This document shows positions 11,601 to 23,600 of a DNA stretch of 64,000 nt, one piece after another; the first letter of the stretch is position 1; every line of letters starts with the position of its first letter. This DNA is from Closterium sp. Naga37s-1 (lineage: Eukaryota > Streptophyta > Zygnematophyceae > Desmidiales > Closteriaceae). The position numbers and the translations under genes are program-made. Under the pieces are notes generated by a model, which saw only the letters and a program-made list of their open reading frames with translations, was not told the origin of the DNA and did no database searches. The stretch is taken from assembly GCA_947471745.1 (NCBI GenBank), contig CANJKZ010001041.1, forward strand, positions 35,019 to 99,018. The letters are read 5' to 3'.

Positions 11601-14600
11601 GGGAAGAGATGGGGCTGCGTAGCGGAGGAAAGGATGCACGGAGAGAGCAGGTGAGGAAGGAACGGGAGAAAGGACAGAAACCGGAAGAAAAGGGAGAGAG
11701 CTGCACAACTGCACGCCACCCCCAGGAGAGGTTGGCGTGCCAGACCTCCGTGCTGCTGATCCAAGGCGGCGGGCTGACAGTGGAGGGGGAGAAGGCGAAG
11801 ACAGCAATCATAGACACCGGCGCGCAGAGCGTTATACTAGGGAAGGGGATGGCCGAGAAACTAGGACTGTGGGCACCGGACAGATGATAGAATTGGAACT
11901 TAACTGATTGATTGATAAGGAAGGCACGAGGCCTTAAGTACAAACACGGTTGGGTTGAGCAAAGCTAGGGAGAGGATGGGATGGGAATCCTAGCAAATCT
12001 CCAATTGGTGAGTTGGCAGATTTGCAGGATTACGAGGGAATCCCAACCAGATAGGGTTGGGATTACAAATCTACACCCAACCTACAAAGTAACCTAACCG
12101 ATATAGAATATAGTACAAAGTGTTGACTGACTATTTCTAACACACCCCCTAGGCTGACAACACTTCAGCCACATGGAGGTCCAACACCCATGGACGAGAG
12201 GAGGCGGTAGTGGTCTTGGCGAACAAGAGACTTGGTAAACAAGTCAGCAAGGTTGCAGTCGGAGGCAATGTGTTCTGCCTTCAGCTGCTCGCGCTGCACC
12301 AGCTCACGAAGAAAGTAGTGACGGACTTCAATGTGCTTGGTGCGGCCGTGGAAGACGGGGTCCTTGGTGAGGTGAATGGTGCTCTCGTTGTCACACCAAA
12401 GCGTTGGGGTTGGTTGAGGATACCCAAGTTCTGCCAGCAAGAAGGAGAGCCAACGGGCCTCCTGGGCAGCCATGGTCCCTGCATACAGCTCTGCCTCACA
12501 GGTCGACAGTGAGACGGAAGACGACCGAGTGGAGCGCCAACTGACAACCCCACTGCCAAGGGTAAAGCAATACCCTTGGGAAGAGCGCCGATCACTTTGG
12601 TCATCAGCATAGGACGAGTCACTGTACCCCTCAAGGCGAACAGGGGAAGAGCCGCCAAGAGTGAGCACATAGTCCTGTGTGCCTTTGAGATAGCGGAGGA
12701 CCCGCTTGGCGGCAGACCAGTGGTGGCTCGTGAAGCGACCAGGTGCAACGTAGCGAGACAGGACACTGACTGGATAGGCCAAGTCTGGTCGAGTGCACAT
12801 CATCGCGTACATGAGGGAACCAACGAGCTCGGGGTAAGCCTCATCGCAGGGCTCAGGTGAGGGAACAGAGGGTGCAGTGAGTTGGTGCTGCAGAGAGAGT
12901 GGGGTGGGCATTGAAGCTGCTTCCTGCATCTTGAACCTTGTCAGAACGTTGTTGATGTAGAACTTCTGCGAGAGGGTGATGGTGCGGGCAGTGCGATCAC
13001 GTGTGATTTCCATGCCCAGATAGTTCGTCAGCTTCCCAAGATCCTTCATGGCCAGCTTCTCACCAAGTGCGGCTTTGACTGCTGCCAGCTCAGTCTGATC
13101 CTTGGTGACAAGGATCATGTCATCGACATAAACCAAGATGAAGAAACGGGATGGTGTTGCTCGAATGAAGAGGCTGGGGTCAGAGGTGGATGGGTGAAAG
13201 TCGAGGGACCCTAAGGTGCTCTTGAGCTTGTTGTGCCATTCCCGGGGTGCTTGCTTGAGGCCATATACTGGTCGATTCAGCTTCCATACAGTGCCTGGTG
13301 GAAAAGGAGCTGGAAATCCTTCGGGCCGTTCCATGTAGATTTCCTCTCGAAGGATCCCTTGCAAAAACGCAGAAGACACATCCATGCAGTCAACCTCCAT
13401 GTCATCTCGAGCGGCCACATCGAGAAGGGTGCGCAGTGTGGGAGGTTTGGCAGTGGGAGAGAATGTCTCAAAGAAGTCCAGTCCACGCTTTTGGGTAAAT
13501 CCCTTGGCACAGTACCGGGCTTTGAAGACAGGAAATTCGCCTGGAAGTTGTTTCACCCGGAAAACCCATTTTCCCTTCACAATGTTGACGCCGGAGGGAG
13601 GAATGATATCTGTGAAAGTCCCTGTGTGAATGAAGGCCTCACACTCTGCGATAATGGCCCCTATCCACTGAGCGGAGTTAGGACCAGAAACTGCTTCAGC
13701 ATAGGTGAGAGGTGTGGGGATGGAGGGGTTGTCTGAGAAGTTGAGGGTGGGAGATTCTGCGATATCTGGAAAGAGAGAGCAGAGCGCGTGTATGGCTGAG
13801 TCAATGTCAATCAACTCCTCATGTCTGTCCTCAAGAAGGGAGGGCATGAGCGAATAATCACCCCCGACAGGAGGAGGATTGAGAGAGACACGAATGGAAA
13901 GGGAAAGAGGCTTGGGAGCTTTGTGCGAGCGGGTGCGACCAGCGATGGGGGAGGGAGGCGGAGCTGGAGGAGGAGAAGCAGGAGGTGTAGTGGCAGCATC
14001 AGGAGCATCAGCTGAATCAGGAGCAGGAGGTGGATCAGGAGCAGGAGCGGCAGCAGGAGGACGGCGTTGGTAGGTTTTGAGAGGAATGGGCTCGGGGGCG
14101 GGAAGGAGCGGGGGAGACTGCGTGGTACTGGATGGGGAAGCGGGTGACGGGGGGTCGGAAACTGTGGAGGGAGCGGGAAGAGGAGGAGATGGAGTGGTGG
14201 CAGGAGGAAGGCTGTCAAAGTCAGCCCAAGTTAGAGAAAGAGGAGGAGGAGAAGGAGAAACTGTGGAGGAGGGGTAGAATGGGTGGGATTCATCGAAGAA
14301 AACATCTCGGCTGCGATAGAGTTTGTTGGTGGTAGGATGGAGGAAGAGGTAGTCTGGTGAGTCCAGGTTGTGCCCGAGGTACACGCACGTGATTGTTTTC
14401 GGAGCAAGCTTGCCGCCAGCTGCACGACGGGCTTGGGAGTTGAGGAGGACATAGGAAGTGCACCCCCATACACGAAGAGGGCGGACGGACGGCTTTTGAC
14501 CCGTCCATAGCTCTGCGGGGGTGGTGTGGGTGTGGTGAGGATGAGGATGGAGATTGTGGAGGGCGGCAGCATGGAGCATGGCGTATCCCCAAAGAGAGGG

Positions 14601-17600
14601 GGGGGCGGAAGCATGAGTGAGGAGGCAGCGAGCAATCTGCACCAGGATGCGGTTTCGGCTTTCAGCAACACCGTTCTGTTGAGGGCTGTCTGGGAGAGTG
14701 AAGGTCTGTTTGATACCCTCAGTAGAGCAGAACGCTTTGAGAGTGTTGTTGCGGAATTCACCGCCACCGTCAGAGTGAAGAAACTTGATTTTGGTTTTGA
14801 AGTGTGAATGAGCCTGCCTGACCCATTCCATGATGATGGCAGGGGCTTCAGACTTGGCGGTGAGAAGGTGAACGGACACATAGCGGGAATAGTCATCGAC
14901 GATGACAAGGAAGTAGAAGTGTCCGCCACGGGAACGAACTGGTGCTGGACCCCAAAGGTCCATGTGTACGCGATCGAGAGGTGCGGTAGAGATGGACTCA
15001 GTGGGAGGATGGGGCTGTTCCCGAAGCTTGCTCTGTGCACAGTCAAGGCAAGGCGGACCAGAAAGAGAGGGGGGTTGTGGAAGTGAGGCGGGCAGTCCAT
15101 GAAGGAGTTGCTTGGTGGCAAGGTCGGAAAGTGCGCGGAAGTTGATGTGGCCGAGGCGGTTATGAAATAGCATAGTCTTGTCAGTGAGGAGGCGGCAGTG
15201 ACATGAGGGGGAGTCTAAGGATGGAAGCGGAAGGTTGGTGAGGGAGCATGTTTGAACGGGAGGTACAATTAGTGTGTACAGGTTGTTGGAGTTGAGGGTG
15301 AAGCGGGCAAGATGGAGTCCGGTTTTGGCGTCAAACATGTCACAGTAGTCAACATCATTGGGAAAGATGGTGATCACGCCTGCGTGTTGGATTTCCCGCT
15401 GTGCAAGAAGGTTGTAGCGGAGGGTTGGGGCACAGATGCCAATGACTCTGCCAGATGGGAATGCTGGACAGGAAATTGTGGAGGAGCCATGGCATTGGAT
15501 GGAGAAGCTAGAATCTGCTCCAAGGAGTGAGGTGGGAGCCTGATAGGGAACGAAGGCAGTTTGGTCTTTAAGCACTGTATGGGTGGCACCACTGTCTAGT
15601 ATGAACTCGATTCCCTGTGTGGTTGAAACACCGATGTACTGCGACCCCTTCTCATTAATAAGACCAGCACCAGAGAACAACAGGTTAAGGCGAACATCAA
15701 ATGGGGCGCTAGCAAATGCCTGAGCAGGTTCCTCCACTGCCTCGACCTGGTTCACGCGACGGGGTGGTGCCCAGTTGGGAGGCCGCTTGTCCTTGGATAC
15801 ACCATGGACGTCATACCACTCGTCATCTCGCTTCTTGAAGCAAGTGGCCTTAGGGTGGTTGGTGCCGTTGCACTTCTGCCCCGCACGTGGACCCTTCCGA
15901 ATGAGGTACTGGCATGGGGGAAAGGAGTTGCGCCTCTGGCCCTGCTGGGAACGAAATGGAATGCCAGGGGAGTAGCGCACAGCATTGACTGATGCCTGGG
16001 CTGCAAGGTCCTTTTCCGCAGAGAGGAGGGCCGAAGCGACTTTCTCGAAGGTGAGTTCCTTGGTGGGGAGCTGCTTGAGCATGGAACTGGTGACGTTGTA
16101 GGCCGGGGTGAGTCCGACGAGAAGCCCAGCAGCAGGTGCCTGTTCGGGGAAGGTGACCCCAATGTCCTTGAGCTCCTCATGGATGTTGCGGATTTCAGAG
16201 ATGTAATCTGCCATGCCCGGGCATTCCTCAAGGCGGATTTGGAACATGCGAGGAATGAGGATTGCAACTCCCACGGCAGTCTTGTCATGAAAACGATCCT
16301 GGAGGTACTTCCAAATGTCATGCGCAGAGCGGAAGGTGCGGTAGGACTTGACTAACTCAACTGGGGTGGTGGTGATGAAAACCCTAATCACTGCCGCGTC
16401 CGCCTGCTCCCAGAGACTAAAGTCCGTCTCATACTTGGTGGTCTTAGCATCGAAAGTGCTCTTGGCTGTGGGAGTGGCGCCTTCACCGAGAGGATCGGGA
16501 GGGAGAGGCATCTTCCCCTTGCCGCGGTTGAGGAGGATGTCCTTGAGGCAAATCCCCTTGAGCTCCGAGCTAAGGAGGTGCTTCTCCACTCCATAGCACC
16601 ACTCCCCGAAGTTGGTGCTCGTGCCGTTGGGAGCGAGGTTAAGGATGATGAGGTTTCCGACGAGAGTGGAAGTAGAAGTTGCCATTTCGCGCGGAGCGCA
16701 GCGCTAAAGTCTCCGATACGTAGCGGAGCGAAATGCCCGTAAAATACCCTGTTATACTGCTTCGCCGATGCCCCCTGTTCTGCTTCGCTGCTGCCCCTGT
16801 TCCGCTTCTCTGCTGCGCCGCTGACCTGTTCTGCTGCGCCGCTGACCTGTTCTGCTGCGCCGCTGACCTGTTCTGCTGCGCCGCTGACCTGTTCTGCTGC
16901 GCCGCTGAACCTGTTCTGCTGCGCCGCTGAACCTGTTCTGCTGCGCCGCTGAAAACCTGTGCTGCTGCGCCGCTGAACCTGTTCCGCTGCGCCGCTGAAA
17001 ACCTGTTCTGCTGCGCCGCTGAACCTGTTCCGCTGCGCCGCTGAACCTGTTCCGCTGCGCCGCTGAAAACCTGTTCTGCTGCGCCGCTGAACCTGTTCCG
17101 CTGCGCCGCTGAAAACCTGTTCGAAGTTAAGAAGATGTGAAAATTTCGACGGAGATTTGAAAAACCAGAGGCTTACGATGAAGGAAGTCGAAAGCTGAAA
17201 ATGTCGCCGTTGAAAAACGAGAAGCGCGATGAAGGAAGCCGAATGCGCACTTGAACGGAGCGACGATGTGAAGTTTCTGAAATACGCTAAGCGTAGGAGC
17301 CGGGAGCCGAAATAGGCATAGCCTAGAAGGAGAGAACCATCGGGACGCCAAGGATCGGATTCCGCGTGAGCGGAATTTACTAGCTCGATACCATGATAGA
17401 ATTGGAACTTAACTGATTGATTGATAAGGAAGGCACGAGGCCTTAAGTACAAACACGGTTGGGTTGAGCAAAGCTAGGGAGAGGATGGGATGGGAATCCT
17501 AGCAAATCTCCAATTGGTGAGTTGGCAGATTTGCAGGATTACGAGGGAATCCCAACCAGATAGGGTTGGGATTACAAATCTACACCTAACCTACAAAGTA

Positions 17601-20600
17601 ACCTAACCGATATAGAATATAGTACAAAGTGTTGACTGACTATTTCTAACAACAGACACGTGGTGAAGGGAATGCTAGTGATGACGGCAGAGGGAGGAGA
17701 GTCAAAATGGATGCCCTGCACGAGGACTCCGATAGAGCTAACAGTGCTCAAAGGAGAGAAACACGAAACGCCAGTCAGAATCAGGTGCGGGATTTCAGAG
17801 TCCGAAGATTTCGATGTGCTGGTGGGCACGGAGATGATTTTCGCGTTGGGCATGACCATCTGCTTTTGGAAAGAGACAGTGGAGTTCCGAACTAGGTGGT
17901 GGAGGAAGGGTGAACCGCTGGGGCAGCTTCCGGTGCAGTTTGTGAAGACAGAGCCGAAGCGGGCCTACCGTGTAGATCAGAAAGAAGTGACGGCGAAGCA
18001 GGGGGCACAAGAGAGAGCAGCTGGCAGAGGAAAAGGCGGGGAGCCCAGGATGCGCTTCATGGATGAGCCTAGCCAACAGACCGATTGGCAACAACCCATC
18101 CGGCTGGTGGAACTGTTCGGGGGAATAGGGGCGGGACTGGCAGCAGTGGTGCGAAACGGAATAGCAGTGAAACAGTGGATTTACGTGGAGCAGGCACCGG
18201 AAGTGAGGAAAATAGCAGAGCATCATGCGTGGGAGTTGCACAGAGAGTTTCCGGAGCTGCTGAAGGGAGAGGTGATCAAGGCAGCAATGAGCAGGGGAGT
18301 GAACGATGTAAGAGCAATCACGGAAACTGAAGTGGCAAGCTGGGGGCACGTGGACCTACTAGTAGCAGGGTGGGAATGCCAAGGGGTATCTTGGGCAGGA
18401 AAGGGCAAGGGTGAGCAAGACCCCAGGACCAAACTGATGGAGGAATTGTTCAAGATTATGGAGTGGGTGCAGGTTAGGCAGGGCAGACTGGCCTACCTGT
18501 TGGAGCACCTGGACATGGAAGGAGATGTACGAGAACCAGTAAGACTGGTAAGGGAGAGAGTAACGAGGCAAATGGGCAAAGGGGTGAGCAGCGATGCAGC
18601 ACGGATGGGAGCGTACGCACACAGGCTTAGGATGTACTGGCAAAATGTGGTGCCAGCGGAAGACCTGCAGAGGGAGATAGAGGGAGTTCAGAGGGCAGGG
18701 GGGCGGAAGGTGAGAGACATCCTGGAGCCGGGAAGGACTGCAGCACCAGTGACCAAGAGGAGCTACAGCAGACACTACCCATGCAACCAGGTGGGACAGG
18801 AGAGACAGGCATTACCCACTCTGGTGTCATACGAGGGGGCAGCAGGATATCGGATGGATGGGGAGCAGCCGGGCCCAGGACTTGTACAAGACCATAGGAA
18901 GGGACGGTGGGAAGAACCCACGGCGTTGGAGAGGGAGCTGGCTATGGGGTACAAGGAGAACGCCACCGCAGCCCCTGGCGTGAGTGAGAAGGAAAGGAGG
19001 CGGGCATTGGGGAATGCTATGGATGGGTACATGATGAAATGGCTGGTGCAGCGGATGTGGAAAGAGACAGTGCTGCACTGGGGACTGAAGGAGGGAGAGA
19101 ACACAGTAGCAACAGTCAGACAAGGGGTGTGGGCCTACCTGGAGAAAGAGGAGCCAGAGTGGAAGATAGGTGAGAACATGAGCGGGGAAGGGAAGGCAGC
19201 AATGCGAGCACTGCTGGTCAAGCATCGGAAGGGCTTCGCCTTCACCCTGCAGGAGTTGGGGAAGTGCAAGATCAAAGAGATGGCACTGAAGCTGAGCAGT
19301 GATGAGCCCGTATTCCACCGCAGGAGAAAGATGTCACCAGGGGATGAGGAGATATGCAGAGAGAAGATAAAGGAGCTGCTGGAAGCTGGACTGATCAGGA
19401 GGTCAGAGTCGGAATATGCAACCCCTACCGTGGTGGCAGCCAGGAAGGACTTGACAGGCGAGGTGCTGAGCAGGAGAATGTGCGGGGATTACAGGGATCT
19501 CAACAAAATCACAGTGCCGGACAGATATCCCATGCCGATGGCTGAAGAACTCTTCGACAAATTGGCCGACGGGGTGTTCTTCACGACGCTGGACCTGCGG
19601 CAGGGCTTCAATCAAATCAAGATCAGAGAGGAGGATGTGAGGAAAACCGCCTTCCAAGGAACGCCTCGGCAGTGTTCCAGAGGGTCATGGATGCGGTGCT
19701 GCGGGGAATAGAACGTGCGGCGTGCTATATCGATGACGTAGTGATCTTCAGCTTGACCGAACAGCAGCACCTGGAAGACGTGGAGAGGACACTGAGTGCC
19801 ATAGAAGGGGCAGGGCTCACCTGTCATCCCAACAAATGCAGATGGGGGGAGCAGACAGTGCAGTACTTGGGGTATGAGGTCAAAGGGGGGCAAATCGGGA
19901 TCCAGCAAGCGAAGGTGCAGGTGCTGGACAGGCTAAGGGAACCGCGAGACAAGTCAGGACTGCGGGTGGTCTTGGGCTTCCTCAGCTACTACCGACGCTT
20001 CGTGCCTAACTTCAGCAAGAGAGCCGTGCTGTTGAACGGGATGCTGCGGGAAGACAAGGCATGGGAATGGGGAGAGAAGCAGATGGATGCGCTGCAAGAT
20101 CTGATGACAGCAGTAAAAACGGCGACAGTGCTGCGGCTGCCGGCAGCAGACCAGCCCTTCATCCTTTACACCGACTGGAGCAGTCAGGGGATGGGGGCAA
20201 TACTGTGCCAGGAGGTGGAGGGAGTGGAGAAGGTGGTGGCCTACGCCAGCAGGAGCTTTAACCCGGCTGAAGCACAGTACAGCTCGTATATCGGGGAGGG
20301 GCTGGCGGCGGTGTGGGCAGTGGGGCATTTCCGGGTATACCTGCAGGGCAGAGAACTCACCCTGGTCACTGACCATCAGCCCCTCACGTGGCTGATGACT
20401 ACACCAGGGCTGACTGGCAGGAACGCGAGGTGGGCAGTTAAGCTGCAGGAATACGACTTCAAGATAAAGCACAGGCCGGGGAAGACGCTGCAGCATGTTG
20501 ATGGTCTCTCCCGCAACCCTCCGCCACTGGAGACGGAGCAGGTGGCACAGGGGATGGAACAGACAGAGCAGGAGCCAGCGCACACCTTGATTTTGCTGGC

Positions 20601-23600
20601 AAGAGAGGTGGAGCAGGACGGTGCCAAGGGGAGTAAGGGGCCTGCTGACATCTGGCAGGACGCAAAGGCAATGGAATGGGTGAAGGGAGAGACCGAGGAA
20701 GATGAGACCGTGTCTGAAAGGGTGAGAGCACGAGGACACCACTACAGGTGGTATCAACAGCAGCTGCAGATCAAGACAGAGGATGGCTGGAAACTGGTGC
20801 CAGCGCCAAAGGACCGTGAAGCAGTGATCAGAGAAGTCCACACCAAGCTGGGGCATTTCGGGCATGAGAGGACCGTGCACCTGCTGAAGACAGGCTGGTG
20901 GTGGGAAGGGATGCGAAGGCAAGTGAAAGAGTGGGTGGAGGGGTGTGAGGCATGTCAGAGGAGCAAAGCAAACCTTACCCAGGCCAAGGCCGAGCTGCAG
21001 TCACTGCCAATCTGTGGATTGGGGTTCCGATGGTCCCTGGACCTAGCGGGAGAGCTGCCGCTAAGCAGGAGCGGGAACCAGTACATAGTGCTCATGGTTG
21101 AGCATGTGAGCAAGTGGCTGGAGGTGAGAGCCATCCCTAGCAAGAGCGCGAGGCACATTGCAGCGGCTTTCAAGGCGCAGGTAGTGTGTCGATTTGGAGC
21201 GTGCGGGGAGGTGCTCACAGATCAGGGCACCGAGTTCCAGGGGGAGTTCAGGAAGTTGCTGGAGGAGTCTGGCATCACGCACCGACGTACCTCCCGCTAC
21301 CACCCGCAAAGCGACGGCCTGACTGAGCGCATAGTGCAGACCATTAAGCGAGGGCTGCGGGCCTACGGGGAACAGAGAAAGAGGGATTGGGATGATGAGT
21401 TGGATTGGATAGCAGCAGGGTACAGATTCGGGAAGCAGGCAGCGCTGAGGGATCATTCCCCTTACAGCTTACTCTATGGACGCGAGCCAATTCTGCCAGT
21501 GGGGGCACCGCGGGTTTTGACAGACACAGTGACAGCGGGCACGATCAAGAACTGGGTAGCCTTGTCCGACGTGAGAGCACGCTACATGCGCTTCATGATG
21601 CCGGCCGCACTGGAGAATCTGCACACCGCACAGCTGCGAGATGCCAGGAGATACGAACAGAGGCAACGCAAGGGAGAGGGGAGAGTGGCTCGGGGCGTCT
21701 GTGAAGGGCAGGAAGTTTATCTGAGGAGAGCGAAGCAGGACACTCTGGATGTGGGCTTGGGGACAGTGCGCTGGAAAGTCAAGGAGGTGCGCCCTTCTGG
21801 GGTGCTGGTCCTGGAAAATGAAAAAGGGGCACTGTTGAGGGAACATCAGACGAACACAGCTGTGATTAGAGGGACTGGGCCTCAGCGTACTGGTCCTGTG
21901 ACCCGCGCTCAAGCTGCTCGAGCACGGGCACAGGAGGGGGCAGAGAGTGGCTGAGGCAACAGAAGGAACTGAGAAGAAGAAGAGAACCAGAAGGAAGGCA
22001 AATGACTGGCAGAGCTGTTTCTCCGACAAAGCCGAGGGGCTGGGAGACGTAGAGGTACTCGTCAAAGCCCAGGAAGAGTGCCCCGCGGGTTGGGATGGGA
22101 TAGTTGCCAACGGGAGGTGAAGAGTGAGCGGTAGGCACAGTCGTTCACCACTAGCACCTGGTTGAAGGGCGGGGAGAGGAAGTGGGGAGGTGGGCAGAGA
22201 AGAGGAGGGTGGGTGGTCGGTCTGTCATCTATGAATGTATTTCAGAGATCAGAGAGAGGTGAAGAGGGACCCGAAAGGCCACGTGTAGAGAGGGTGTTTT
22301 TGAGAGGGACTATAATGAGACGTCTCAAAAACACCCTCTCTACACGAGGTGAAGAGGGACCGACCCGAAAGGCGCAAATCCAATTCCCCCTCTCACCTGC
22401 CTATTCCCTCTCATCTGCCCACCCCCTCTTGCCTGCCCACTCCCTCTCACCTGCCCGAACCACGTCTCGAATTCGTCCACTTCAGTCACATCCGTTACAG
22501 TCATCTGCCCCTCCTTTATAAAGGGACCCAGCGTCCGCATTATAGGCTCGCCCATGCCGCCCGCATTGTACATGTGGAACAGGTCCACCCCGTGGCCCTG
22601 CTGGTGGTATACCACCCACTCGAGCACTCTGAGGGAGTTGAACTGGCCGTAGATTGGCGAGGAGCAATAGGTGATGTTGCTGGCGTAGGGGGCTGACGGC
22701 TGGGGGGCGTGGGGATGGGCATGCAGAAAAGGGACGGAAGAGATAGAGCAGAGGTCTATTATGTGGCCCTGCTGGTGGTATACCACCCACTCGAGGAGTC
22801 TGAGGGAGTGGAACTGGTTGTAGGTGGGCGAAGAACAGTAGGTGATGTTGCTGGCGTAGGGGGCTGGGTGGGAGCAGGGCAAAAAGAGGGGAGAGAGAGC
22901 AGGTCTACACAGTGGCCGTGGCCCTGCTGGTGGTATACCACCCACTCGAGTACTCTCAGGGTGAACTGGCCGTAGATGGGTGAGGAGTAGTAGGTGATGT
23001 TGCTGGGGTAGGGAGCTGGGGGCTGGGAGCAGGACAGACAGAGGGAAGGAACAGTGGAGAAGGAGGGAGAGGAGAGCGGGTCTATCCAGTGGCGGTGCTG
23101 CGCTGGTGGTATACCACCCACTCGAGGACTCTGAGGGAGTTGAACTGGCCATAGATGGGCGAGGAGTAGTAGGTGATGTTGCTGTGGTAGGGGGCTGACG
23201 GCTGGGGTCGGCTTGGGGGAGAAAGGGAGAGGAGGGTGGAAGGGAGAGGGTGTGGAGGGAGAAAGGGTCTATGCTGTGGCTGCGTTGGTAGATGGGGAAT
23301 GGGAGAGGGAGAGGAGGGAGGAAGCACGCAGGAATGGAATAGAACGGACTGGACCAACATCCCTCGTTATAGGAGGAGCACAATAGAAGCACCTGCACCG
23401 CAACCCTACACACCTCGAGTGGCAATGGCAACTTCTCATTGGCCGGTTCGCCGAGCACCAAGATCTCCTCTCGTTCGATCACAACCGTCAGATGGCCCCC
23501 CGCACTCCGCCGCCCGTCCCCTTTCCGCCCCCGCTCTCTTGTGCTGGGGGTGGGGCTGCTGAGCTGGCAGAACAGCATTGCCACCTCATACGGCTTGCTG

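Larger units (their letters stand above)
11885..17651 (-). mobile_element. Ty1/copia retrotransposon II, intact and young
   Basis: Flanked by 258-bp LTRs (11885-12142 and 17394-17651) starting TGATAGAA and ending TTCTAACA, with one mismatch seen between them. The 5-bp duplication ACAGA lies at 11880-11884 and 17652-17656. In element orientation the sequence after the 5' LTR (right side) reads TGGTATCGAGC, close to the initiator-Met tRNA primer site. The 3' LTR is preceded by a GGGGGTG-type purine tract. One uninterrupted 1506-codon polyprotein fills the interior. It lies inside the protease codons of the gypsy element, on the opposite strand. High LTR identity and an open frame suggest recent movement. 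Confidence 0.95.
8257..22028 (+). mobile_element. Ty3/gypsy retrotransposon with C5-methyltransferase domain, LTRs permuted, copia inside
   Basis: The order Gag, protease, cytosine methyltransferase, reverse transcriptase, RNase H, integrase places it in Ty3/gypsy, since integrase follows RNase H. Two 302-bp LTR copies lie at the left (8257-8558 and 8652-8953), offset by 395 bp and nearly identical. No full LTR follows the pol stop at 21954. Instead the right end repeats 86 bp (21943-22028) that also occur at 8567-8652 between the two left LTRs. Neither outer edge is a TG/CA terminus and I see no target duplication, so the insertion has been rearranged. Coding capacity is broken by copia II at 11885 and by a deletion in RT near 19650. 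Confidence 0.85.

Noticed and set aside
14231..15121. 296-codon minus-strand frame overlapping copia II
   Set aside because: Out-of-frame shadow of the 1506-codon polyprotein.
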